34,902 nt of DNA from Bacillota bacterium (GTDB taxonomy: Bacteria > Bacillota > Clostridia > Oscillospirales > Oscillospiraceae): NCBI GenBank assembly GCA_030535235.1, contig JAUNCL010000023.1:1-34902 (forward strand), written 5' to 3'. The notes below the pieces were generated by a model that was not told the DNA's origin, ran no database searches, and saw only the letters and a program-made list of their open reading frames with translations. Position numbers and translations under genes: made by a program. Of the stretch, positions 21,769 through 28,981 are shown piece after piece; position 1 is the stretch's first letter, and each line of letters opens with the position of its first letter.

Positions 21769-21779
21769 GCATGGGCGGC

Positions 21780-23129
21780 TCAGTGCAGGGTGAGGAGCAG
21801 GACCATGCTCATGACCAGCACCAGCAGGGCTGCCGGCAGGATGTACTTGCAGTACCGCTGCCAGGTGATGGGGTGGCCCTCCCGGGCGGCGATGGTCACC
21901 CCCGCCACGTTGGCCGAGGCACCGATGGGGGTGGCGATGCCGCCGATGTCGGTCCCCTTGGACATGGTCCAGGCTAGGGTGTGCAGGTCCATATCCAGGC
22001 CCGAGGACAGGGAGAGGATCACCGGCACCATGACGGTGGCCATGGGGATGTTGTCCACAAAGGCGGAACAGAGGGCGGTGAACCAGATCAGGACCACCAC
22101 CATCCAGGTGTGATGGCCGCCGCTGAGGGTGGCCAGGATCTGAGCCAGACCGTCCAGCACATGGGTCTGCTCCAGGCCGCTGACCACCAGGAACAGGCCG
22201 ATGATGAACCCGATGGTTTTCCAGTCCACCAGCTTCAGGAGTTCCTTGGGGTATTTGGTGCAGGCCAGGGTCACGGCCGCCGCCATGACGCCGATGGTGG
22301 GCATGGTAAGACCGGTGACGGTGTGGGTCATGATGAGCAGGATGACCCCGGCAAAGATGAGGACGCTCTCCCGGAACTTATCCCGGTTGGGAATGGCGTC
22401 CCAGGGGTTCAGGTCCATGAGTTCCGGTGCGGCCTCCCCAATACCGGGGCCCAGCTTGGTGCGGAAGACCAGCACGAAGTACACCAGCACCAAGGCAAAA
22501 CCGGCCAGGCAGATGACGCCGTTGTTCTGGATAAAGTCCCAGAAGCCCAGATCCAGGGAGGTCCCTAGGATGATGTTGGGGGGATCGCCGCTCATGGTGG
22601 CTGCGCCCCCCAGGTTGGCGGAAAAGATCTCCGCCAGCACCAGAGGGACCGGGTCAAATTGCAGGAAATGGGCCAGCCGGATGGTGGCCACCACCATGAA
22701 AAGGATCACCGTGATGCTGTCCACAAACATGGAGAGCAGGGCGGAGAGGACCATGAAGCACACCATCAGGGGGACCGGTCGGAACCGGACCCGCTGGGCA
22801 AGCCACAGGCTGATCCAGTCGAAGAAGCCTGCGTCGCTCATCTCCTCCGCCATGATCATCATGCCGGACAGGAAGAGAATGGTGCTCCAGTTGATGCCGG
22901 TGTTGAACTCGGTGATGCCACTGTGGGAGAACCAGAACTCAAATTTCAGAAAGCTGTTCATGCTCAGGGCCTCCCACACGGTGGTGGGACTGCCCATGGA
23001 CAGCAGAAAAACCAGCAGGAGCATCAGCCCCCCGGCGGACAGGGTGACCAGATGCCGGGGGTACTTCCCCCAGAGCACCAGGATGAACATGACAACGGCG
23101 ATGGAGATGGACAGAATCTGACAGAGCAT
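21780..23129 (-). CDS. Ion transporter superfamily (ArsB/SLC13-like) permease
   Basis: A 449-residue membrane protein with about 11-12 helices in two inverted repeats. First repeat: GINWSTILFLSGMMIMAEEMSDAGFFDW, FVDSITVILF, NLGGAATMSGDPPNIILG. Second repeat: VDWKTIGFIIGLFLVVSGLEQT, FVDNIPMATVMVP, GTDIGGIATPIGASANVAG. These are the substrate and cation loops of the superfamily; the transported anion or carboxylate is unknown. It is a close paralogue of the gene at 23288, about half identical by eye. The ATG at 23129 follows GGAGG; the in-frame ATG 12 bases earlier overlaps that site. It has its own promoter. Confidence 0.88.
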   Translation of the reverse strand: MLCQILSISIAVVMFILVLWGKYPRHLVTLSAGGLMLLLVFLLSMGSPTTVWEALSMNSFLKFEFWFSHSGITEFNTGINWSTILFLSGMMIMAEEMSDAGFFDWISLWLAQRVRFRPVPLMVCFMVLSALLSMFVDSITVILFMVVATIRLAHFLQFDPVPLVLAEIFSANLGGAATMSGDPPNIILGTSLDLGFWDFIQNNGVICLAGFALVLVYFVLVFRTKLGPGIGEAAPELMDLNPWDAIPNRDKFRESVLIFAGVILLIMTHTVTGLTMPTIGVMAAAVTLACTKYPKELLKLVDWKTIGFIIGLFLVVSGLEQTHVLDGLAQILATLSGGHHTWMVVVLIWFTALCSAFVDNIPMATVMVPVILSLSSGLDMDLHTLAWTMSKGTDIGGIATPIGASANVAGVTIAAREGHPITWQRYCKYILPAALLVLVMSMVLLLTLH

Positions 23130-23167
23130 AGGTTCCTCCATAAACAGAAAATCATTGTAATTTCAAC

Positions 23168-23196
23168 ATTATACTACATAGAAGGAGAAGAGACAA
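23168..23196 (-). promoter_or_regulatory. Promoter of the 21780-23129 permease gene
   Basis: TTGTCT (23191-23196), a 17-base spacer and a consensus TATAAT (23168-23173) on the - strand, just after the upstream paralogue's terminator. Confidence 0.65.
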
Positions 23197-23231
23197 AGCT
23201 TTTTCGCAGGCGAACTGCACAGTTGTTGGCG

Positions 23232-23275
23232 AAAAAACCGGGGTTTCAGCACAACTGTGCCGAAACCCCGGTTTT
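23232..23275 (-). terminator. Terminator after the 23288-24640 permease gene
   Basis: A 14-bp perfect stem (23234-23247 with 23262-23275) with a nested GCACA/TGTGC hairpin in the loop; six T residues follow on the - strand. Confidence 0.9.
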
Positions 23276-23287
23276 GGGATCCGTAAA

Positions 23288-24640
23288 TCAGTAACGGAGC
23301 AGGATCATGACCATGCTCAGGGCGATGACCAGGATGGAGGCCGGCGCGGAATACTTGCAGTGCCGGCCCCAGGTGATGGGGTGGCCGTCCCGGGCGGCAA
23401 TGGAGGTGCCCGCCACGTTGGCCGAGGCCCCGATGGGGGTGGCGCTGCCGCCGATGTCAGTGCCCATGGCCAGGGTCCAGGCCAGGGTGTCCAGGGGGAC
23501 GCCCATGGAGGTTGACAGGGAGTTGATCACCGGTACCATGGTGGCGGCGAAGGGGATGTTGTCCACAAAGGCGGAGGCGATGGCGGAGAGCCAGATGATG
23601 ATGATGATCATGATGGTCAGATTGCCGCCGGTGATGGCCGAGATGCCCTGGGCCAGAGCCTCCAGCACGCCGGTTTCCTCCAGGCCGCTGACCGCCACGA
23701 AGAGGCCGATGAAGAACAGGACGGTCTCCCAGTCCACCCGCTTGAGCAGGTGCCAGGGGGCCCGGTTGGTGGCCAGGGTGATGGCCGCCGCAATGACGCC
23801 CACGGTGGCCACGGTGAGTCCGGTCATGGCGTGGGTAATGAGCAGGAGGACCACAAAGGCGAAGATGATCACGCTGATGACAAACCGTTTCATGCTGGTG
23901 ATGGCCCCCCGGGGGTCCAGGCCCTTGGCGGCCAGGCTGGCCATGTCCGCTGTGGAGACCAGCTCTTTTCGGAAGCAGAGGTAGAAGAAGGGGACGATCA
24001 CCACGAGGCTCACCAGGGCGATGACGCCGGTGTTTTTCAGGAAGTCAAAGAAGGAGTAGCCCAGGGCGGTGCCGATGATAATGTTGGGTGGGTCGCCGCT
24101 CATGGTGGCCGAGCCGCCCAGGTTGGCGGTGAAGATCTGGGCGATGATGAAGGGGACGGGGTCAAACTCCAGCAGATGGCCCAGCCGTACACTGGCCACC
24201 GCCAGGAACAGGATGACGGTGATGCTGTCGATGAACATGGACAGCACGGCGGACAGGATCATGAAGCAGATGAACAGGGGAATGGGCTTGTAGTTCACCG
24301 CCTTGGCCAGCCGCAGGCAGAGCCAGTCGAAGAAGCCGGCCTCGCTCATGCCCTCTACCATGACCATCATGCCGGTGATAAAGATGATGGTGCTCCAGTT
24401 GATGCCGGAGTTCATGGCGTTTCTGTGCTCATGTCCGGCATACCAGAAGGTGGGCTCCAGCATACTGTCGAAGCTCAGAGCGACCCGGACCGACTCCAGG
24501 CTGTGCATGCAGGCCAGGAAGACCACCACGAGAGTGGCCGCCCCGGCCACCAGCGCCACCAGGTACCGGGGGCGCTTCTCCCGGACGATCTCCACAAACA
24601 TGATGACAAAGATCACGATTGCTAATATTTGACTTATCAT
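23288..24640 (-). CDS. Ion transporter superfamily (ArsB/SLC13-like) permease
   Basis: A 450-residue paralogue of the gene at 21780, same orientation. First repeat: GINWSTIIFITGMMVMVEGMSEAGFFDW, FIDSITVILFLAVASVRLGH, NLGGSATMSGDPPNIIIG. Second repeat: VDWETVLFFIGLFVAVSGLEETGV, FVDNIPFAATMVP, GTDIGGSATPIGASANVAG. Both motif sets are intact. The substrate is unknown; candidates are oxyanions, dicarboxylates or Na+. The ATG at 24640 follows GAGGAGAGG. A GTGAGAT/ATCTCAC hairpin (about 24690-24711) in the leader may influence expression. Ends with a strong terminator, so the paralogue downstream is separately transcribed. Confidence 0.88.
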   Translation of the reverse strand: MISQILAIVIFVIMFVEIVREKRPRYLVALVAGAATLVVVFLACMHSLESVRVALSFDSMLEPTFWYAGHEHRNAMNSGINWSTIIFITGMMVMVEGMSEAGFFDWLCLRLAKAVNYKPIPLFICFMILSAVLSMFIDSITVILFLAVASVRLGHLLEFDPVPFIIAQIFTANLGGSATMSGDPPNIIIGTALGYSFFDFLKNTGVIALVSLVVIVPFFYLCFRKELVSTADMASLAAKGLDPRGAITSMKRFVISVIIFAFVVLLLITHAMTGLTVATVGVIAAAITLATNRAPWHLLKRVDWETVLFFIGLFVAVSGLEETGVLEALAQGISAITGGNLTIMIIIIIWLSAIASAFVDNIPFAATMVPVINSLSTSMGVPLDTLAWTLAMGTDIGGSATPIGASANVAGTSIAARDGHPITWGRHCKYSAPASILVIALSMVMILLRY

Positions 24641-24801
24641 GTAAATTTACCTCTCCTCAGTTTTCTGTTCCGCCCGGTCCTGCCTTGGGTGAGATTCTCC
24701 CCGATCTCACACGCGCAGTATGATCTATATGCCCCACCGGGGGAACACTTTCCTTTTCCGTTTCTATTTTTGCCTTCCTAAGTTTGTAACATAATCCGGG
24801 G

Positions 24802-24836
24802 AAAAAAGGAGCAGGGCTCAAAATGGGTCCTGCTCC
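24802..24836 (-). terminator. Terminator after iorA
   Basis: GGAGCAGG (24808-24815) pairs with CCTGCTCC (24829-24836) and a T6 run follows on the - strand, about 45 bases after the iorA stop. This shows that iorA is the last gene of its transcript. Confidence 0.85.
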
Positions 24837-24879
24837 CGGTACATGCGATCTCTTTGGGAGCGCACAGGCCTCCCCAGCC

Positions 24880-26613
24880 TTACGGGTGGAGGAAGGCGTC
24901 GAAGCTGCACATCTGCTCGCAGACGCCGCAGCCTACGCACTGGGTCGGGTCCACCACGGCCTTTTTCTCCTTCCAGGAGATGGCCGGGCAGCCAATGCGC
25001 ATACACAGCTTGCAGCCCTTGCACTTTTCCGGGTCCACCGCCACGGGGGGGTGCTTTTCCACAGTTTTCAGCAGGGCGCAGGGCCGGCGGGTGATGATCA
25101 CCGAGGGTTCCTGGGCGGCCAGCTCTTCCACCACGGCCTCCTCGGTGGCCTTCAGGTCGTAGGGGTCCACCACCCGGACCCGGCGGATGCCCATGGCCCG
25201 GCAGAGGGTCTCCAGATCGATCTTGCCGGCGGGGTCTCCCCGGAGGTTCTTGCCCGTGGTGGGGTTCTGCTGGTGACCGGTCATGCCTGTGGTGGAGTTG
25301 TCCAGGATAATGACCGTGGAATTGCTCTGGTTGTAGGCGATGTTGGCCAGGCCGGTCATGCCGGAGTGCATGAAGGTGGAGTCCCCCAGGACGGCCACGG
25401 TCTTGCCCTCGCTCTCCTGGCCCAGGGCTTTGTTGAAGCCGTGGATGGAGCTGACGGAGGCGCCCATGCACTCGCAGGTCTCGATGGCGTAGAGGGGCTC
25501 ATAGGCTGCCAGGGTGTAGCAGCCGATGTCACCCAGCACGGTGACCTTGTGCTTGGCCAGGGTATAGAACAGACCCCGGTGGGGACATCCGGCGCAGAGA
25601 ACAGGGGGACGGCCGGGGACCGGCTCGTCCAGAGAGACCCAGGGCTTCTCCTGGCCCCGGAGCTTCTCGGCCACCATCCCCTGGGCGAACTCGCCTACCC
25701 GGGGCATCCGGTCCTTGCCGGTGACCTCCAGGCCCAGGGCCCGGCAGTGCTCCTCAATGATGGGGTCCAGCTCCTCCAGGACGATGACCTTGCCCACCTT
25801 GGCGGCGAAGTCCAGGATCTTCTGCCGGGGCAGGGGATTCACCAGGCCCAGCTTCAGGATGGAGGCCTTCTCTCCAAAGACCTCCCGGGCGTACTGGTAG
25901 CTGGTGGAGGAGGTGATGATGCCCACGGAGGTGTCCTCCCCCATCTCCTCCCGGTTCAGGTCGGTGGTCTCGGCAAAGTCGATGAGCTTCCGGGTCCGCT
26001 CCTCCACGATGGGGTGGCGGGGCCGGGCGTTGCCGGGAACCATGACGTACTTGGGAATGTCCTTCACATAGGGGCGGACAGGGGCCTCCTGCCGCGCTCC
26101 GATCTCCACGATGCTCTGGGAGTGGGAGATGCGGGTGCACATCTTCAGGAAGACCGGGGTATCGTATTCCTCGGACAGCTCAAAAGCCACCTTGGCGAAG
26201 CGGCAGGCCTCCTGGGAATCCGCCGGCTCCAGCATGGGCAGCTTGGCGGCGATGGCGTAACGGCGGGAGTCCTGCTCGTTCTGAGAGGAGTGCATCCCTG
26301 CGTCGTCGGCCACGCAGATGACCATGCCGGCGTTGATGCCGGTGTAGGAAATGGTAAAGAGGGGGTCGGCCGCCACGTTCACGCCCACGTGCTTCATGAC
26401 GCAGGCGGCGCGCTTGCCTGCCAGGGCAGCGCCGAAGGCCACCTCCATGGCGACCTTTTCGTTGGGCGCCCACTCGCAATAGATCTCGGGATACTGAGCG
26501 GCCTGCTCGGTGATCTCGGTGCTGGGGGTACCGGGATAGCTGGAGATCAGGCAGCAGCCGGCCTCATACAGGCCCCGGGCCGCCGCCGCGTTTCCCAGCA
26601 TCAATTTCTTCAT
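24880..26613 (-). CDS. iorA: Indolepyruvate ferredoxin oxidoreductase, alpha subunit
   Basis: A 577-residue IorA. It oxidatively decarboxylates aryl-pyruvates (indolepyruvate, phenylpyruvate) to acyl-CoA with ferredoxin, in amino acid fermentation or, in reverse, synthesis. The N-terminal pyrimidine domain has GNAAAARGLYEAGCCLISSYPGTPST (residues 7-32); the TPP domain has LCAGCPHRG, LGDIGCYTL and LGDSTFMHSGM with downstream NQSNSTVIILDNSTTGMTG. Two 4Fe-4S clusters close it: CKGCKLCMRIGCP and CVGCGVCEQMC. The ATG at 26613 is preferred (AAGGGG nine bases upstream); another ATG seven bases earlier is out of frame. The usual partner iorB is not on either side. Confidence 0.95.
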   Translation of the reverse strand: MKKLMLGNAAAARGLYEAGCCLISSYPGTPSTEITEQAAQYPEIYCEWAPNEKVAMEVAFGAALAGKRAACVMKHVGVNVAADPLFTISYTGINAGMVICVADDAGMHSSQNEQDSRRYAIAAKLPMLEPADSQEACRFAKVAFELSEEYDTPVFLKMCTRISHSQSIVEIGARQEAPVRPYVKDIPKYVMVPGNARPRHPIVEERTRKLIDFAETTDLNREEMGEDTSVGIITSSTSYQYAREVFGEKASILKLGLVNPLPRQKILDFAAKVGKVIVLEELDPIIEEHCRALGLEVTGKDRMPRVGEFAQGMVAEKLRGQEKPWVSLDEPVPGRPPVLCAGCPHRGLFYTLAKHKVTVLGDIGCYTLAAYEPLYAIETCECMGASVSSIHGFNKALGQESEGKTVAVLGDSTFMHSGMTGLANIAYNQSNSTVIILDNSTTGMTGHQQNPTTGKNLRGDPAGKIDLETLCRAMGIRRVRVVDPYDLKATEEAVVEELAAQEPSVIITRRPCALLKTVEKHPPVAVDPEKCKGCKLCMRIGCPAISWKEKKAVVDPTQCVGCGVCEQMCSFDAFLHP

Positions 26614-26634
26614 GGACCATGTCCCCTTTCTGGG

Positions 26635-26646
26635 ATATTGCAATAT
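26635..26646. promoter_or_regulatory. 12-bp palindrome in the iorA leader
   Basis: ATATTGCAATAT is a perfect palindrome between the iorA promoter and its ribosome binding site. It may be a repressor site; no regulator is assigned. Confidence 0.35.
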
Positions 26647-26658
26647 AATAACTTGTTT

Positions 26659-26687
26659 ATCATACCATTTCTTTCCCGGTTCGTAAA
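26659..26687 (-). promoter_or_regulatory. Likely iorA promoter
   Basis: TTTACG (26682-26687), a 17-base spacer and TATGAT (26659-26664) preceded by TGG (extended -10) on the - strand. Confidence 0.5.
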
Positions 26688-26695
26688 CGGATTTT

Positions 26696-26829
26696 ATCGA
26701 CAAAATCCCTACTTTTTCAGATTTTTCTCCGCAAAAGCGGGGGATTTCGCCGGCCAAAATCGATTTTCTTTCCATTTCTTGCCTGATTTGTCGAGTTTGC
26801 ACGAAAGTTGCGATAAGTTTTTCGACGCA
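26696..26829. promoter_or_regulatory. Three 0A-box-like sites upstream of spo0A
   Basis: Compared with the Spo0A box TTTGTCGAA: TTTGTCGAT at 26696-26704 (- strand, 8/9), TTTGTCGAG at 26787-26795 (+ strand, 8/9) and TGCGTCGAA at 26821-26829 (- strand, 7/9). The last lies 26 bases upstream of the spo0A -35. Autoregulation by Spo0A is inferred. Confidence 0.5.
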
Positions 26830-26854
26830 TTTGCCAAATTTTGCTAATTTCCCC

Positions 26855-26883
26855 TTGAGTTCGCTGTCCCATTGTGGTAAATT
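26855..26883 (+). promoter_or_regulatory. spo0A promoter
   Basis: TTGAGT (26855-26860), a 17-base spacer and TAAATT (26878-26883) preceded by TGTGG. About 90 bases of leader follow. Confidence 0.55.
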
Positions 26884-26886
26884 ATG

Positions 26887-26900
26887 GTTGACCGGTCAAC
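26887..26900. promoter_or_regulatory. 14-bp perfect palindrome at the spo0A start site
   Basis: GTTGACCGGTCAAC, four bases after the -10 box and so over the expected transcription start. It has the position of a repressor operator; its binding protein is unknown. Confidence 0.5.
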
Positions 26901-26972
26901 AGTACCAATTCGCAACAAGGAAATGAAACGGGAAAGGCAGAAATTCCGCCTTCCCAGGGGGGAGACACACGC

Positions 26973-27740
26973 ATGGAAAGTAAGAAAACTGTTCTCATTG
27001 CCGATACCAGCGAGGAATTCCGCGGCATCCTGTCGGAAGCCCTCCAGAGCGAAGAGGGCCTGGAGGTGGTCGGTCAGACCAACGACGGACAGGAGGCCAT
27101 CAGCCTGGCCCGGGAGCTTGCGCCTGACGTCCTGGTGATGGACCTGGTCCTGCACCGGGTGGACGGGTATGATGTGCTGGATGCCATCCGCTCACTTCCC
27201 GTGAGCACCCTTGTCCTGTCAGGCTTTGCCCGGGGCTCCATGGCAGACGAGGTGGCCGCCAGAGGCGGGGATTACTACATGATGAAGCCCTGCCGCATTC
27301 CCTCGGTCATCGAGCGGATCCGTCTGCTGGCTGCCCAGCACTGGTCCGAGGAAGACACCACCCCTAACCTGCCTGCCACCGCACGGCAGACCCTGGAGGC
27401 CAACGTCACCGCCATCATCCACGAGATCGGGGTCCCCGCCCACATCAAGGGCTACCAGTATCTCCGGGAGGCCATCATCATGACTGTGGAGGACATGGAT
27501 GTGATCAACGCCGTGACCAAGGTTCTCTACCCCGAGGTGGCCCGGAAGTTCGGCACCACAGCATCCCGGGTGGAGCGGGCCATCCGCCACGCCATCGAGG
27601 TGGCCTGGGACCGGGGGGACCTGGACACCCTGCAGAAATACTTCGGGTTCACGGTGAGCAACTCCAAAGGCAAGCCCACCAACAGCGAATTCATCGCCAT
27701 GATCGCGGACAGACTGCAGCTCCAGCGGCGGCAGGGATAA
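26973..27740 (+). CDS. spo0A: Sporulation master regulator Spo0A
   Basis: A 255-residue response regulator. The receiver domain (1-115) has the phospho-acceptor Asp57 in VLVMDLVL, Ser83 in LVLSGF and Lys105 in MMKPC. The C-terminal DNA-binding domain (about 140-255) is unmistakable Spo0[39 protein letters not shown] and [17 protein letters not shown]. Phosphorylated Spo0A binds 0A boxes and commits the cell to sporulation. Two receiver differences are visible: the acidic pair is IADTS (Asp11, Thr12) rather than ADD, and the usual MP after the acceptor Asp is lost (LVLHRVDG). The ATG at 26973 follows GGGGGGAG. Expressed alone; spoIVB is not its neighbour. Confidence 0.96.
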   Translation: MESKKTVLIADTSEEFRGILSEALQSEEGLEVVGQTNDGQEAISLARELAPDVLVMDLVLHRVDGYDVLDAIRSLPVSTLVLSGFARGSMADEVAARGGDYYMMKPCRIPSVIERIRLLAAQHWSEEDTTPNLPATARQTLEANVTAIIHEIGVPAHIKGYQYLREAIIMTVEDMDVINAVTKVLYPEVARKFGTTASRVERAIRHAIEVAWDRGDLDTLQKYFGFTVSNSKGKPTNSEFIAMIADRLQLQRRQG

Positions 27741-27765
27741 GCACCACGGAGCCTTATGAAGGAAG

Positions 27766-27822
27766 GAAAAACACGCTTGCACTCTACGGTGGATGAGCCG
27801 GGAGCCAAGCGTGTGTTTTTTT
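27766..27822 (+). terminator. Terminator between spo0A and the convergent mreB-like gene
   Basis: ACACGCTTG (27771-27779) pairs with CAAGCGTGT (27806-27814) around a 26-base loop, with A5 before and GTTTTTTT after the stem. It can serve both strands. Confidence 0.75.
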
Positions 27823-27830
27823 GCCGGGAA

Positions 27831-28886
27831 TCACCCCAGCCCCACCTGCCGACGGCGGGCAAACTGCATGGGGCCCTCCTGCCGCCGGTGGAGCTGGGGC
27901 AGAAGATTTTCCAGGCCGGTGATGACGCAGGTCTCCGGGTCCTGGGCCACGGTGACGGGGATGCCGGCGGCCTCCGCCAGCAGCCGGTCCAGCCCCGGCA
28001 GCAGGCTCCCGCCGCCGGTGAGGAGGATGCCCCCTCTGGCGGCGTCCCCGGTGAGCTCCGGCGGGGTACGCTCCAAAACCCGAAGAACCCCGGTGAGGAT
28101 CTTGTCTATCGTGGGGCCAAAGGCCGCGGCGGTCTCCTCTGAGGTGAGGGTGACGTCCCGGGGCAGGCCTGTGGAGATACACCGCCCCCGGACCTCCATG
28201 GTACGGGATGCAGACACGGGTCCCACCTGGCCGATGGTCCGCTTGACCGCCTCGGCAGTGCGCAGGCCCAGCAGGAGGTTGTGGTTCTGCCGGACCGTCT
28301 GGAGGAGGACCTCGTCCAGGGCGTCGCCCCCCACCGGCAGGCAGAGGGAGGTCACCACGCTGCCCAAGGAGAGCATGGCGGTGTCGGTGACGCCGGCCCC
28401 CAGGTTGACCACCAGGGTCCCCTCCGGCCGGGTGATGTCGATCCCCGCCCCCAGGGCGGCGGCCAGGGGGGCCTCGGTGAGATAGACCCGCCGGGCCCCG
28501 GCCTGGAGACCGGCCTCCACCACCGCCCGCTCCTCCACCTCGGAGATCCCCGAGGGGACCCCGATGAGGAGCCGGGGCTTTCCCATCCGCCGGCCCCCCA
28601 GGGCCTGTTTCAAAAAGGCCTGCATCATGGCCAGGGCCACGGTGAAGTCGGCGATCACCCCATTGACCAGGGGGCGGACGGCCAGAAGCTGACCGGGGGT
28701 GCGGCCCAGCAGCTCCTGGGCGGCCCGGCCCATCTGGAGGACCTGCCCCGTCTGCCGGTCCACCGCCGCCACGGCGGGCTCCTGCAATACCAGCCCCTTT
28801 CCCTTCACCGCCACCCGCACCCAGGCGGTACCCAGGTCCATGGCCACATCCCGGCCAAAGCCGCCGGGCTGAAATGTCTTGCCCAT
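27831..28886 (-). CDS. MreB/Mbl-like actin homologue with altered phosphate loop
   Basis: A 351-residue protein of the MreB family, which forms membrane filaments guiding cell-wall synthesis. Phosphate-1 motif MDLGTAWVRVAVKGKGLVLQEP is at 16-37, and the adenosine motif GGILLTGGGSLLPGL near 296 is intact. The phosphate-2 motif, normally DIGGGTTD, reads NLGAGVTD (161-168), and the EEP motif reads EAP (138-140). This suggests weak or no ATP hydrolysis. There is no mreC/mreD nearby, so a specialised MreB-like role is possible. Start: ATG at 28886 (AAAGGG nine bases upstream) is preferred over the in-frame ATG at 28892. Downstream of comF, separated by a long hairpin. Confidence 0.88.
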   Translation of the reverse strand: MGKTFQPGGFGRDVAMDLGTAWVRVAVKGKGLVLQEPAVAAVDRQTGQVLQMGRAAQELLGRTPGQLLAVRPLVNGVIADFTVALAMMQAFLKQALGGRRMGKPRLLIGVPSGISEVEERAVVEAGLQAGARRVYLTEAPLAAALGAGIDITRPEGTLVVNLGAGVTDTAMLSLGSVVTSLCLPVGGDALDEVLLQTVRQNHNLLLGLRTAEAVKRTIGQVGPVSASRTMEVRGRCISTGLPRDVTLTSEETAAAFGPTIDKILTGVLRVLERTPPELTGDAARGGILLTGGGSLLPGLDRLLAEAAGIPVTVAQDPETCVITGLENLLPQLHRRQEGPMQFARRRQVGLG

Positions 28887-28932
28887 ATCCATTCGCCCTT
28901 TCTCCGAAGTAGGATAGGACAAGCATAGTACA

Positions 28933-28980
28933 AATAACAGGAGAGTTTCCCACGAACCATGGGGAAACTCTCCTGTTATT
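28933..28980 (-). terminator. 19-bp perfect hairpin between comF and the mreB-like gene
   Basis: Perfect 19-bp arms (28933-28951 with 28962-28980) around a 10-base loop, starting two bases after the comF stop. The arms end AATAA/TTATT, so the tail is T-rich rather than a pure T-run. It probably ends the uvrA-recD2-comF transcript. Confidence 0.75.
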
Positions 28981-28981
28981 C

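Larger units (their letters stand above)
26614..26972. other. 359-base iorA-spo0A intergenic regulatory region
   Basis: No gene is supported here; the region is clearly AT-richer than its surroundings. It holds divergent promoters for iorA (26659-26687) and spo0A (26855-26883), a small hairpin GGATTTT/AAAATCC (26689-26708), a Cys-free stretch of T-rich sequence, three 0A-box-like sequences and two perfect palindromes. The open frames across it lack family features and ribosome sites. Confidence 0.7.
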
